Positions 1 through 6,337 of a stretch of 9,719 nt of DNA are shown piece by piece. Position numbers and translations under genes: made by a program. Location: positions 1 through 9,719 of the forward strand of contig JAEDNW010000094.1 in the NCBI GenBank assembly GCA_016302315.1. The letters run 5' to 3'. How positions within the stretch are numbered: the stretch's first letter is position 1; each line of letters opens with the position of its first letter. This DNA comes from UBA1724 sp016302315 (lineage in GTDB: Bacteria > Verrucomicrobiota > Lentisphaeria > Oligosphaerales > Oligosphaeraceae). A model generated the notes under the pieces. The model was given only the letters and a program-made list of their open reading frames with translations. It ran no database searches and was not told the DNA's origin.

Positions 1-678
1 GCGGGGGCGGGGGGAGAGGATTTCCCGGCAGAGTTCCAGGAGTTCCAGCATGCAGGCGTCGATCTGGAAGAGTTCCTGGCTGGTGCCCCGTCCGAAGCTG
101 GGGGGATCCAGGATGATGCCGTCATAGCGTCGGCCCCGTCGCAGTTCCCGCTTCAGGAATTTGGTCACATCGTCCACGATCCAGCGGATGGGGGCTTCCG
201 TCAGATGATTGATGCGGGCGTTTTCCCGGGCCCAGTCCGTCATCTTCCGGGAGGCGTCCAGGTGGCAGACCTGGGCTCCGGCCTGGGCGCAGGCCAGGGT
301 GGCGCCGCCGGAGTAGGCGAAGAGATTGAGGATGGAGGGGGCTTCGGGGCCGGAGAAGCCCCGGATGGCCTCCCGGGCCATGCCCCAGCCCAGGAGATGC
401 TCCGGAAAGATCCCCACATGGCCGAAGTCCGTGGGCTTCAGGAAAAACTCCACGCCCCCCAGGGTGCAGTGCCACCCCTCCCGAAGACGGGAATCCCGAA
501 ATTGCCAATGGGCCCCGTTCTCCCGGGAAAAGACGGCGTCCGCCTCCTCCCAGAGAGCGGGAAACTGGGGACGCCAGACGGCCTGGGCGCAGGGGCGGGC
601 AAGAACCCAGGGGCCAAAACGCTCCAGCTTCCTCCCGGCTCCGGCATCCAAAAACTGGTACTGGCTGTCTCGGCGCAT
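1..678 (-). CDS. Class I SAM-dependent methyltransferase, COG1092 / RlmI-like (3' end outside window)
   Basis: The frame is open for 226 codons and runs off the window edge, so the C-terminus is missing. Residues about 78-98 hold the segment around FGHVGIFPEH that precedes the Rossmann domain in COG1092-type methyltransferases. SAM motif I is ILNLFAYSGGATLA (about 116-129), followed by an acidic loop after strand 2 (HLDAS, about 139-143). Motif IV is ILDPPSFGRG (about 189-198). A DPP-S/K-F motif is typical of RlmI/RlmK-like rRNA cytosine or guanine methyltransferases, but no PUA domain precedes it, so the substrate is not assigned; rRNA is an inference. ATG 678 was chosen because AGGAA lies at 688-692 (9-nt spacer). 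It starts 6 nt after the stop of the unknown upstream gene, so the two are probably co-transcribed. The family call is firm; the reaction target is not. Confidence 0.85.
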   Translation of the reverse strand, partial: MRRDSQYQFLDAGAGRKLERFGPWVLARPCAQAVWRPQFPALWEEADAVFSRENGAHWQFRDSRLREGWHCTLGGVEFFLKPTDFGHVGIFPEHLLGWGMAREAIRGFSGPEAPSILNLFAYSGGATLACAQAGAQVCHLDASRKMTDWARENARINHLTEAPIRWIVDDVTKFLKRELRRGRRYDGIILDPPSFGRGTSQELFQIDACMLELLELCREILSPRPR

Positions 679-684
679 GGGTGG

Positions 685-1980
685 CTATTCCTGGGCGTGG
701 CGGAAGCCGGAGGGGGCTCCCAGGACGGAAAGGGAGGGAAGCAGGTCCCAGGGAGCGGCGACGTCGGCCCGGAGGCTCCAGGTCTCGGGGAGGATCTGCC
801 GGGCCCAGGCCAGAGTCTCCAGAATGGCGGAAAGATCCCAATGGGGCAGGGCCTCTCCCCGGCGGGCCAAATGGCTGGCACGCTGACATTCCCCCGGGGC
901 AACGCCCTTCAGAATGAGGGTGCCTTCGGCGCCGGCATTGGCGATTTGACGGAGGCAGCGGCGGAAGAGGGCCTGGAAGGCGCGGCTCTCCCAGCAGGGA
1001 GGCGCCCCCGGTGTGGCGTCCCGCTCCACATGGGAGTTCTGGGGGAAGGGGATGGTGGCCAGATTCAGGACCAGGCAAGGGGGGACTCCCTCCGGAATGG
1101 CCTGGGAGAGATTCTGGAGGCCGCCCTGCTGGGTGCAGGTGAGTTCCAGGGGGGAACTTTCCGGGGAAAGGGGCTGGGGCGCCAAGGCAGGCTCGCTCCA
1201 GGAAAGGTAGGCCTGGAACCGGTACTGGCGCTTCTCCGGGCAGGAGACGGGAACGGGACGCCCCGGGGCGCCGCTTTCGGGATCGGCGGCAAAGGGCGGC
1301 GTGGACTGCAGCCGGGCGGCCAGCCGGGCCTCCTCCTGGGGATCGCAGTAGGCAACGTGGCGCTGCAGGAGAAGCCCCTCCTGGTCCCGGGAGAGGGTCA
1401 GCCGGTTGGTGGCATGGAGGAATTCACCGTTGAGCCCCTTCTGCCAGCGCCAGAGGTCGTGGCCCAGGCCATATTCCAGGCGCCGGCCTTCCTGGTCTTC
1501 CAGGAGCAGGACGGTGGGGATGGGGGCGAGGACCAGGGGCGTCTTGTCCAGATCCTGGGGAAGGGGGCGCCATTCCGGCGGCGTCTGGGCCACCTCCCGG
1601 GGGGAGAGGGCGAGATAGCGGGTCCAGTTCCCTTCCAGGCGCAGGCTTCCCAGCTCCAGGCCCTGCTTCAGGGGGGCGCCTTCGGCCTTCCAGGTGATGT
1701 CGTAGGTGAAGCGGATGGTGTTGGCGGCAATGCGCTGGGTCTGGAGAATCTCCACGGGGGCCTGGCCGGGGAAGGTCCCCTTGCTTTGGAGGATGGCGCA
1801 GCCCCCCTTGCGCACATAGCTGGCCACGCTCTGGGTCAAGGGGGCCTCGGGCTGTCCGTCCAGGGCGCAGTGCATGGCGCGGAAAAGTGGCTTGCCCTGG
1901 GTTTCCAGAAGGAGGGGGCCGCCGACGGCGTCATCGCCGTAGGTGAGATTCCAGGAGGCGGAGGGGTGGTGCAGGAGCAT
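685..1980 (-). CDS. Conserved-looking hypothetical protein, 431 aa, unrecognised
   Basis: I do not recognise this family. The 431-aa frame is intact and lies in line with genes on both sides: 40 nt after the Minf_1886-family gene and 6 nt before the methyltransferase, so it is most likely the third gene of a four-gene operon. No signal peptide or membrane segment is visible, so it should be cytoplasmic. Residues about 75-280 alternate short hydrophobic and polar stretches (for example NTIRFTYDITWKA), which suggests a beta-rich domain. A Pro/Ser-rich stretch near 280-300 is followed by a mixed alpha/beta C-terminal part with an Arg-rich helix (RAFQALFRRCLRQIANAG). The start at 1980 has no Shine-Dalgarno sequence; the 40-nt leader is almost pure pyrimidine on the coding strand. 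A long antisense frame (205-2283, plus) covers the same DNA but is judged a shadow. Existence of the gene is likely; function is unknown. Confidence 0.7.
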   Translation of the reverse strand: MLLHHPSASWNLTYGDDAVGGPLLLETQGKPLFRAMHCALDGQPEAPLTQSVASYVRKGGCAILQSKGTFPGQAPVEILQTQRIAANTIRFTYDITWKAEGAPLKQGLELGSLRLEGNWTRYLALSPREVAQTPPEWRPLPQDLDKTPLVLAPIPTVLLLEDQEGRRLEYGLGHDLWRWQKGLNGEFLHATNRLTLSRDQEGLLLQRHVAYCDPQEEARLAARLQSTPPFAADPESGAPGRPVPVSCPEKRQYRFQAYLSWSEPALAPQPLSPESSPLELTCTQQGGLQNLSQAIPEGVPPCLVLNLATIPFPQNSHVERDATPGAPPCWESRAFQALFRRCLRQIANAGAEGTLILKGVAPGECQRASHLARRGEALPHWDLSAILETLAWARQILPETWSLRADVAAPWDLLPSLSVLGAPSGFRHAQE

Positions 1981-2020
1981 GGGGATTCAGGGGGAGAAGG
2001 GAGAAAGGAGAGAGTGAGGG

Positions 2021-2455
2021 CTAGGGTTCCAGGACGGGCCAGCTCTGCCGGCGCTCTTCCTGGGGGAGGGCCAGGGCGCCGGGAATGGGGTAGACATCCA
2101 CGAAATCCGCCCGGGAATCCTGGGGGGAGGTGGAGAAGAGCCCGGCGTCCACCATGTCGTAGACCATGTTGCCAAAGTCGTTGGTTTCCACAATGTTCCA
2201 GGATTTCAGGACATCGGGGGCCATCAGGGAGAAGTCCTTCTGGAGATTCTGGCGCAGGGCCAGGCAGACTTCCTTCCCCGTGACGTGATCCCCCTCTTTC
2301 CGGGCATCCAGCATCTCCCGCAGGGTGTCCATAAGATAGAGGAAGGCCGCCGCCGGGTAGCGGGTGTCCTGCCGGGAAAGGGTTATCGCCTGCTGGAGAT
2401 TGGCCTGCCGCTGGGCATCCAGACCGTCGTCGGAGGGAGGGGTGTGCGCCGCCAT
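2021..2455 (-). CDS. Minf_1886 / TIGR04138 family protein (PVC-restricted), 144 aa
   Basis: This small soluble protein matches, from memory, the TIGR04138 family (NCBI name Minf_1886 family), restricted to Planctomycetes, Verrucomicrobia and Lentisphaerae, with no known function. The diagnostic features are a helix with an AAAFLYLMDTL-type core (about 35-45), then HVTGKEVCLALRQ (about 57-69), then a VLKSWNIVETNDFGNMVYDMVDAGL block (about 82-106), and the DSRADFVDVY tail. The HVxGxE, W-x-I-x-x-T-x-DFG and D-x-DF positions are what I recognise. Length fits the family. The start has GGAAGAG at 2463-2469 with a 7-nt spacer, and lies 15 nt after the HIT gene stop, so the two are surely one transcript. 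The first ~20 residues are polar and probably disordered. It is the strongest taxonomic marker in the window. Confidence 0.85.
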   Translation of the reverse strand: MAAHTPPSDDGLDAQRQANLQQAITLSRQDTRYPAAAFLYLMDTLREMLDARKEGDHVTGKEVCLALRQNLQKDFSLMAPDVLKSWNIVETNDFGNMVYDMVDAGLFSTSPQDSRADFVDVYPIPGALALPQEERRQSWPVLEP

Positions 2456-2470
2456 GGGGAAACTCTTCCG

Positions 2471-2929
2471 CTAGTTCTGGGCCTCGGATTCCTGACGGGC
2501 CGCCAGACGGCAGCGGATCTTCTCCTGGAGCTGGGCCATCTCCTCTCCCTGATACTGCTTCTGGGGAGCGTTGAGAAGCACTTTGTCGTCCATGAACCGG
2601 GGAATGATGTGCAGGTGGGCATGGGGCACTTCCTGACCCGCCGCCTGACCGTTGTTCATCAGCAGATTGAACCCCGCCGCCCCCGTGACCCGCAACACCA
2701 CCGGCGCCAGGCGGGCGGCCGCGGCAAAGAGGGCATTCCGGCTCTCCTCGGGCATGTCGCTGACCCCATGGCAGTGGCGCTTGGGAATGACAAGGGTGTG
2801 GCCGAAGTTGAAGGGGGCAATGTCCAGGAAGGCAAGCACCTGGTCGTCCTCGTAGATTTTCGCCGCGGGAATCTGGCCGGAAATGATCTTGCAGAAGACG
2901 CAGTGCTCGTCCAATGGGGGCTGGCTCAT
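2471..2929 (-). CDS. HIT family protein (histidine triad nucleotide hydrolase/transferase), 152 aa
   Basis: The protein starts with a zinc-binding CVFCKI segment (C10, C13), continues with GQIPA and YEDDQVLAFLDIAPFNFGHTLVIPKRH (strands of the HIT fold), then GFNLLMNNGQAAGQEVPHAHLHIIPR. The triad is H103-x-H105-x-H107; the last or central His acts as the nucleophile on the alpha-phosphate in HIT enzymes. HINT/Fhit-like members act on AMP-linked substrates such as adenosine phosphoramidates or dinucleoside polyphosphates; the substrate cannot be told here. Conserved histidines near 52-54 and 103 could complete the zinc site with the two cysteines. The length of about 150 aa is normal. The start is well supported: AAGGAGA lies at 2938-2944 (plus-strand coordinates) upstream of ATG 2929. 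It is the first gene after an AT-rich promoter-like gap and is followed 15 nt later by the Minf_1886-family gene. Confidence 0.95.
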   Translation of the reverse strand: MSQPPLDEHCVFCKIISGQIPAAKIYEDDQVLAFLDIAPFNFGHTLVIPKRHCHGVSDMPEESRNALFAAAARLAPVVLRVTGAAGFNLLMNNGQAAGQEVPHAHLHIIPRFMDDKVLLNAPQKQYQGEEMAQLQEKIRCRLAARQESEAQN

Positions 2930-2937
2930 GGAAAATT

Positions 2938-2944
2938 TCTCCTT
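2938..2944 (-). promoter_or_regulatory. Strong Shine-Dalgarno of the HIT gene
   Basis: On the minus strand the sequence AAGGAGA precedes ATG 2929 by 8 nt. It is one of the best ribosome binding sites in the window and fixes the start of the HIT gene. Confidence 0.8.
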
Positions 2945-2968
2945 GGGGGCAAAAGGGAAGGCAGGGAA

Positions 2969-2988
2969 ATGTTAAAATGTCATAACAT
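2969..2988. repeat. Inverted repeat overlapping the candidate -10 (possible operator)
   Basis: ATGTTA (2969-2974) and TAACAT (2983-2988) are perfect 6-nt inverted arms separated by 8 nt. The left arm overlaps the proposed -10 hexamer of the HIT operon. A 20-bp dyad of this form is the right size for a dimeric repressor, but short AT-rich dyads also arise by chance, and no regulator is encoded nearby. Confidence 0.3.
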
Positions 2989-3000
2989 CTTCATTGTGAA
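2971..3000 (-). promoter_or_regulatory. Candidate sigma70-type promoter for the HIT operon
   Basis: Read on the minus strand, TTCACA (2995-3000; 5 of 6 to the -35 consensus) is followed after 18 nt by TTTAAC (2971-2976; 4 of 6 to TATAAT). Transcription would start near 2963 and give a leader of about 35 nt with the AAGGAGA ribosome binding site. The whole gap 2931-3016 is strikingly AT-rich in a GC-rich window, which supports a promoter for HIT, Minf_1886, the 431-aa gene and the methyltransferase. Housekeeping promoters of this lineage are not known to me in detail, so this is a match to a general consensus only. Confidence 0.45.
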
Positions 3001-3016
3001 GTAGTTACAACATTAT

Positions 3017-4024
3017 CTAGAACAGAGGCTCAAAAGAATTCTGGGCAGTCATGGGATCCAGGAAGAGGGGGCAGACCTTCCGGAAGGGGCACCGGCTGCA
3101 GTTCCGGGGATCGCTGGTGCAGGGGAAATCCTCTTCCTGGGCCGTATTCTGGAGGGGATCCTGGAGTTTTGCCCGCATGGCGTTGGCGCTTTTCAGGATC
3201 TGCTCCCGGGCGGTCACCAGGGTTTCCGGGGAGATTTCGTAGTGGCTGATTCGTCCGGCGTCGTTGAGGAAGACCCCTTCCAGGGAGATCCGTTCCAGGG
3301 GGACGTTCCAGTTTTCCAGGGCGTAGAGGGCGTAGCAGGAGAGCTGGAGGCGCAGTTCCTCCCGGTGTTCGCTGCCGGTCTTCCAGTCCAGGATGTGGAG
3401 GATGCCCTGGGAATCCTGGTAGGAGAGATCCAGGGCGCACCACACTTTCAGGGGGAGGGCGGGGGCATTTCCCATGGGGGGGAGTTCCCCGGCCACGAAA
3501 GTGTCCAGCCTGTCCACGGAACCCCACTGTCCCACCGGCAGGGGGGCCAGGGCCTCCAGCACGCCGCAGGAGAGGAACCCTTCCATGGCATCGAAGACCT
3601 TGGTGCGGAGGGCCTGGATCTGCTCCGGGGGAACCGTTTCCCCCTCCTCCTCATAGTAGTGCTCGAAGAGGTTGGTCCGGCCCTTGGGATCCTGCTTCCA
3701 GAGCCCCTTCCGGGATTCCTGCCACCCCTGGTTCAGGGCCTGGCGCGCCTCCTCCTGCAACTGGGCCAGCGAGGGAATCTGCCGGGTCTCCTGAAAGGTC
3801 AGCAGGGTCTTTTTGATGAGCCGGTGGACCACATCTCCGCCCCAGAGAGGGAAGGAGGTCATCTGCTTCAGGAGATAGAGGAGCCGGGCCTGGGCCGGGG
3901 CCTGATAGCTCCAGCCTCCCCAGGAACCATAGTATTGGTAGTAGTAGGCCCGGGGACAGCTCCGGAAAAGACGGCTTCGGCTGACGGACCAGGTGAGGTC
4001 GTTGACAAAGGGCTTGTCAGACAT
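3017..4024 (-). CDS. Stand-alone PD-(D/E)XK nuclease with AddB/Cas4-type 4Fe-4S cysteines, 335 aa
   Basis: This is a RecB-family nuclease domain protein (PDDEXK_1-like). The N-terminus holds SRLFRSCPRAYYYQYY with C23, then GGDVVHRLIKK with H67. The active-site core is ALDL (D199), then DWKTG (D213 and K215), followed by a QLSCYALY helix (Q227, Y231) equivalent to the Q-x-x-x-Y motif. The C-terminus holds C309-x2-C312-x5-C318. With C23 this reproduces the split four-cysteine Fe-S cluster of AddB and Cas4 nucleases; C302 is an extra cysteine. There is no helicase domain, so it is the nuclease module alone. ATG 4024 was chosen over an upstream in-frame ATG (4159), which would add a low-quality Arg/Ser/Pro-rich tail lying inside rph. 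GGGAGG at 4034-4039 gives a 9-nt spacer. It overlaps rph by 8 nt (ATGTCTGA), implying translational coupling. No cas genes or repeats are near. DNA end processing is likely, the exact role unknown. Confidence 0.88.
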   Translation of the reverse strand: MSDKPFVNDLTWSVSRSRLFRSCPRAYYYQYYGSWGGWSYQAPAQARLLYLLKQMTSFPLWGGDVVHRLIKKTLLTFQETRQIPSLAQLQEEARQALNQGWQESRKGLWKQDPKGRTNLFEHYYEEEGETVPPEQIQALRTKVFDAMEGFLSCGVLEALAPLPVGQWGSVDRLDTFVAGELPPMGNAPALPLKVWCALDLSYQDSQGILHILDWKTGSEHREELRLQLSCYALYALENWNVPLERISLEGVFLNDAGRISHYEISPETLVTAREQILKSANAMRAKLQDPLQNTAQEEDFPCTSDPRNCSRCPFRKVCPLFLDPMTAQNSFEPLF

Positions 4025-4757
4025 GGGCCAGGGCCTCCCGGATGACCCGCTCCTGCTCCTGGAAGAGATGCCGGAGCCCCCCCTGGGCCAGGGAAAGCAT
4101 CTGCTGCAGCTGCGCCTGGTCGAAGGTGGCCTCCTCCCCGGTGCCCTGCAGCTCCACAAAACGCCCCTGCTCCGTCATCACCACATTCATGTCCACCTCG
4201 GCGGCGGAATCCTCCCCGTAGCACAAATCCAGGAGGGGTTCGCCGGAGACGATGCCCACGGAAACCGCCGCCACCCGGGCCCAGATGGGCCATTGGGCCA
4301 GGGTGCCCTGGGCCAGAAGACGGTGGCAGGCCAGTTCCAGGGCGGCGCAGGCGCCGGTGATGGAGGCGCAGCGGGTGCCGCCGTCCGCATCCAGGACATC
4401 GCAGTCCACATGGAGGGTGACGGGGGGCAGTTTTTCCAGATCCACCACCGCCCGCAGGGAACGCCCCACCAGCCGCTGAATCTCCGCCGTGCGCCCGGAG
4501 ACTTTGCCCCGGGTGGATTCCCGCTCTCCCCGGGTGCCTGTGGCGCTGGGCAGCATCTGATATTCCGCCGTGATCCAGCCCCCGGGAACCCCCTGGGCCT
4601 TCATCCAGGAAGGCACCTTCTCCTCCAGGGAAACCGCACAGGCCACCCGGGTCCTGCCGCAGACGGCCAAGACGGATCCTAGAGGATGGCACTGGAAGTC
4701 CGGGACGAAGGCGAGGGGGCGGAGTTCATGGGGTTGGCGTCCATCGGCACGGGGCAT
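4017..4757 (-). CDS. rph: Ribonuclease PH, 246 aa
   Basis: RNase PH is a phosphate-dependent 3'-5' exoribonuclease that trims the 3' ends of tRNA precursors and also acts in rRNA turnover; it works as a hexamer in the cytoplasm. The protein aligns end to end with the family: RADGRQPHELRPL at the start, GWITAEYQMLP (about 60-70), SGRTAEIQRLVGRSLRAVVDL (about 87-107), DCDVLDADGGTRCASITGA (about 118-136) with the phosphate-binding TR pair at 128-129, and EDSAAEVDMNVVMTEQG (about 182-198) with the metal-binding acidic residues D183 and D189. The length is normal. The start at 4757 has a perfect AGGAGG at 4769-4774. It is the first gene of the leftward cluster, divergent from the lipoprotein gene, and overlaps the nuclease gene by 8 nt. 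Confidence 0.97.
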   Translation of the reverse strand: MPRADGRQPHELRPLAFVPDFQCHPLGSVLAVCGRTRVACAVSLEEKVPSWMKAQGVPGGWITAEYQMLPSATGTRGERESTRGKVSGRTAEIQRLVGRSLRAVVDLEKLPPVTLHVDCDVLDADGGTRCASITGACAALELACHRLLAQGTLAQWPIWARVAAVSVGIVSGEPLLDLCYGEDSAAEVDMNVVMTEQGRFVELQGTGEEATFDQAQLQQMLSLAQGGLRHLFQEQERVIREALAHV

Positions 4758-4768
4758 GAAAGGGGAAA

Positions 4769-4774
4769 CCTCCT
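4769..4774 (-). promoter_or_regulatory. Consensus Shine-Dalgarno of rph
   Basis: AGGAGG on the minus strand, 11 nt before ATG 4757. It decides the rph start and shows that the organism uses canonical Shine-Dalgarno initiation for at least some genes. Confidence 0.75.
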
Positions 4775-4810
4775 GGGGATTTCGCGGGCTGGGGAAGGGA
4801 GGGGAAAGGG

Positions 4811-4839
4811 GGCGGATTCCCTCCCGGAGGGAGGCCGCC
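4811..4839. repeat. 29-nt near-perfect inverted repeat / hairpin in the rph upstream region
   Basis: GGCGG (4811-4815) pairs with CCGCC (4835-4839), then after one mismatch and a G-T wobble TTCCCT-type bases pair with AGGGA toward a CCCGG loop at 4823-4827. The stem is nearly all G-C. It lies about 55-80 nt upstream of the rph start codon and could be part of the rph leader or a protein-binding dyad. No T-run follows on either strand, so a terminator is unlikely. Confidence 0.4.
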
Positions 4840-5068
4840 GCACGGCTTGCAGGCTATATATTCTCCCCGTTTTCTCTGAGGCGGGGAAGGGTTCCCGGAA
4901 ATGCGGGGCCCGAAAGCCGCCTGCTGCCCTGGCGGCTGCGGGGAGGGTAGGCCGCTTCTGTCCATCCCCGGCTCCGCCAGGACGAAACCGAGGCTTAATA
5001 TACCCCCTGTCCCTGCGCCTTTGGCAGAGGCTCTCCGGGAAATCCCCCCTCCCTTTGCCCCACCGTAC

Positions 5069-6124
5069 ATGGCCTTTCTCCTTCCTCCTCATTCTCCGGG
5101 GCTTCGGTGCCTTCTCCTGGTGTCGATGCTTCTGCTTGCTCTCTCCTGCCGCAGGAAGGAGGAACGCACCGCCCCCGCCTATGATCTGGGGGGCAGCGAA
5201 GCTCTGGTGGAAAGCGGGCTTGCCCTGGAACAGCAGGGAGGAACGCATTGGCAGGCCTGGGAGCAGGAGGGAAAGCTGGCACCCCAGGTGGCCCGGATCC
5301 TTCAGGAGGAAAACGGACAGCGGGAGCTGATGGAGGAAGCCAGCCGACTATTGCAGGAACAGCGCTTCCACGATTTCGGCGCCCTCCTGGACCAGGCGGA
5401 ACGGGAGGGACGGGCCTCTCCCGCCCTTCTGGAGCTTCGGGGCCTTCCCCAGGCTCTCCAGGCACTGGCCCTCTTCTGCGCCAGACGCCCCTACGGAAAG
5501 TCCCAGGATCTGGAGGATTCCCTGAATTTCCTCTCTCCCTGGCGCCAGGAACTCTCCCGGATGGCCCCGAAGACCTTTCCCGCCTTCTGGGATTCCCAGG
5601 AGGCTCTCCTGGCCTCGCTGCGGCAGGAGGAATTCCAGCGGGAGTGCCGGAAATGGGAGGCGGAGCTGGAGTTATGTCTGCTGACCCGCCAGTGGGTGTC
5701 CCGGGTGCCCCAGTGCCTGAAGGCTTTCCCCCGGTCCGGGGGGGACGTGGAGCTGCTGGGCTGTCTTGCGGACTCCCCCAGGGCGTGGCTGGAAGCCCCG
5801 GGGTGGAGCGCCGCCCGGGAACTGGCCTCCTGGCTCCGCTGGGAGGAACTTTCCGCCGAAGACCGGGAGATCTTGAAGAAGCGCCTGGCTGACCAGCCCC
5901 CCCTCACCATGACGGGCCGGATTCTCCGGGGACGGCTCACCCGCTCTCCTCTGGCGTATATGGAGAGCCTGCTTCTGTGGCAGAAGGCCATGGAGGCCTT
6001 TCCCGGGGATTTTTCCCCTGCTTTTCTGGCGGAATATCGGGAACTTCTTCCCCCAGCGGGTAAAGTAGCCCCCGTGACCGGGGTGGCCGAAACGGCGGAT
6101 TTTCTCTACCGCTGGCTCCCATGA
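5069..6124 (+). CDS. Predicted lipoprotein of unknown function, 351 aa
   Basis: I do not recognise the family. The N-terminus looks like a lipoprotein signal: a short region with R13, a hydrophobic core (CLLLVSMLLLALS, about 14-26), then C27 followed by Arg-Arg-Lys. The lipobox ALSC is acceptable but not ideal. The mature part is mostly amphipathic helices rich in Glu, Arg, Leu and Trp, with no catalytic motif I can name; a helical-repeat scaffold is a guess. The start at 5069 was chosen because it places the signal peptide at the N-terminus; an in-frame ATG at 4901 would put 56 Pro/Gly-rich residues before it. No Shine-Dalgarno sequence is visible; a pyrimidine-rich tract (5044-5061) precedes the start instead. 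It is transcribed divergently from rph and ends before a terminator-like hairpin, so it may be a single-gene unit. Confidence 0.72.
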   Translation: MAFLLPPHSPGLRCLLLVSMLLLALSCRRKEERTAPAYDLGGSEALVESGLALEQQGGTHWQAWEQEGKLAPQVARILQEENGQRELMEEASRLLQEQRFHDFGALLDQAEREGRASPALLELRGLPQALQALALFCARRPYGKSQDLEDSLNFLSPWRQELSRMAPKTFPAFWDSQEALLASLRQEEFQRECRKWEAELELCLLTRQWVSRVPQCLKAFPRSGGDVELLGCLADSPRAWLEAPGWSAARELASWLRWEELSAEDREILKKRLADQPPLTMTGRILRGRLTRSPLAYMESLLLWQKAMEAFPGDFSPAFLAEYRELLPPAGKVAPVTGVAETADFLYRWLP

Positions 6125-6131
6125 AGGGAAC

Positions 6132-6166
6132 CGGGGGCCATTCCTTCTGTCTATCCCCCGTCTTTT
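6132..6166 (+). terminator. Candidate Rho-independent terminator after the lipoprotein gene
   Basis: CGGGGG (6132-6137) pairs with CCCCCG (6155-6160) across a 17-nt loop, and the right arm is followed at once by TCTTTT (6161-6166). It lies 8 nt after the stop codon of the upstream gene, exactly where a terminator is expected. The stem is short and the loop long, which lowers confidence. Confidence 0.5.
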
Positions 6167-6337
6167 GCCCATGATCCGCCTTCCCCTCCTTCTTGGCGGG
6201 AAAGCCAGGAAACTGCCCTTTTTGTTCTGACATGACGTAAATGAGGCGAACGCCCCGGCCTCTCTTCTCTTTCCACGCCCCGGGAATCTCTCCCGAGGCG
6301 GCCTGGGAAAGCAAGGAGGGTGGAGGCAGTCTCCCAA

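Larger units (their letters stand above)
4758..5068. other. Divergent intergenic region between rph and the 351-aa lipoprotein gene
   Basis: These 311 nt contain no convincing gene; the frames crossing it (for example the upstream extension of the lipoprotein frame to 4901) are Gly/Pro/Arg-rich and have no ribosome binding site. It holds the rph Shine-Dalgarno sequence, a 29-nt near-palindrome at 4811-4839, and two short AT-rich islets, TATATATT at 4855-4862 and TTAATATA at 4995-5002. The islets are the only candidates for -10 elements in this GC-rich gap; no good -35 partner is visible for either on either strand. The promoters of both divergent units are expected here by position. Confidence 0.5.

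Noticed and set aside
205..2283. 692-codon open frame on the plus strand
   Set aside because: It runs antisense to the methyltransferase, the 431-aa gene and the Minf_1886-family gene. Its product is Gly/Ala/Pro-rich with no family motif, as expected for a stop-poor shadow frame in GC-rich DNA. The minus-strand genes have recognisable domains.
3017..4024. Cas4 of a CRISPR-Cas system
   Set aside because: The cysteine pattern is shared by AddB-type nucleases, and neither cas genes nor an array occurs in the window; neighbours are housekeeping genes.
4025..4159. N-terminal extension of the nuclease gene to an ATG at 4159
   Set aside because: The extra 45 residues are Arg/Ser/Pro-rich shadow coding of rph; ATG 4024 has a good GGGAGG site and an 8-nt coupling overlap.
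4901..5068. N-terminal extension of the lipoprotein gene to an ATG at 4901
   Set aside because: It would place a Pro/Gly-rich segment before the signal peptide and lacks a ribosome binding site.
6193..6242. Possible promoter near the T-run and GTAAAT at 6219-6242
   Set aside because: No -35/-10 pair with suitable spacing could be found, so it was not annotated.
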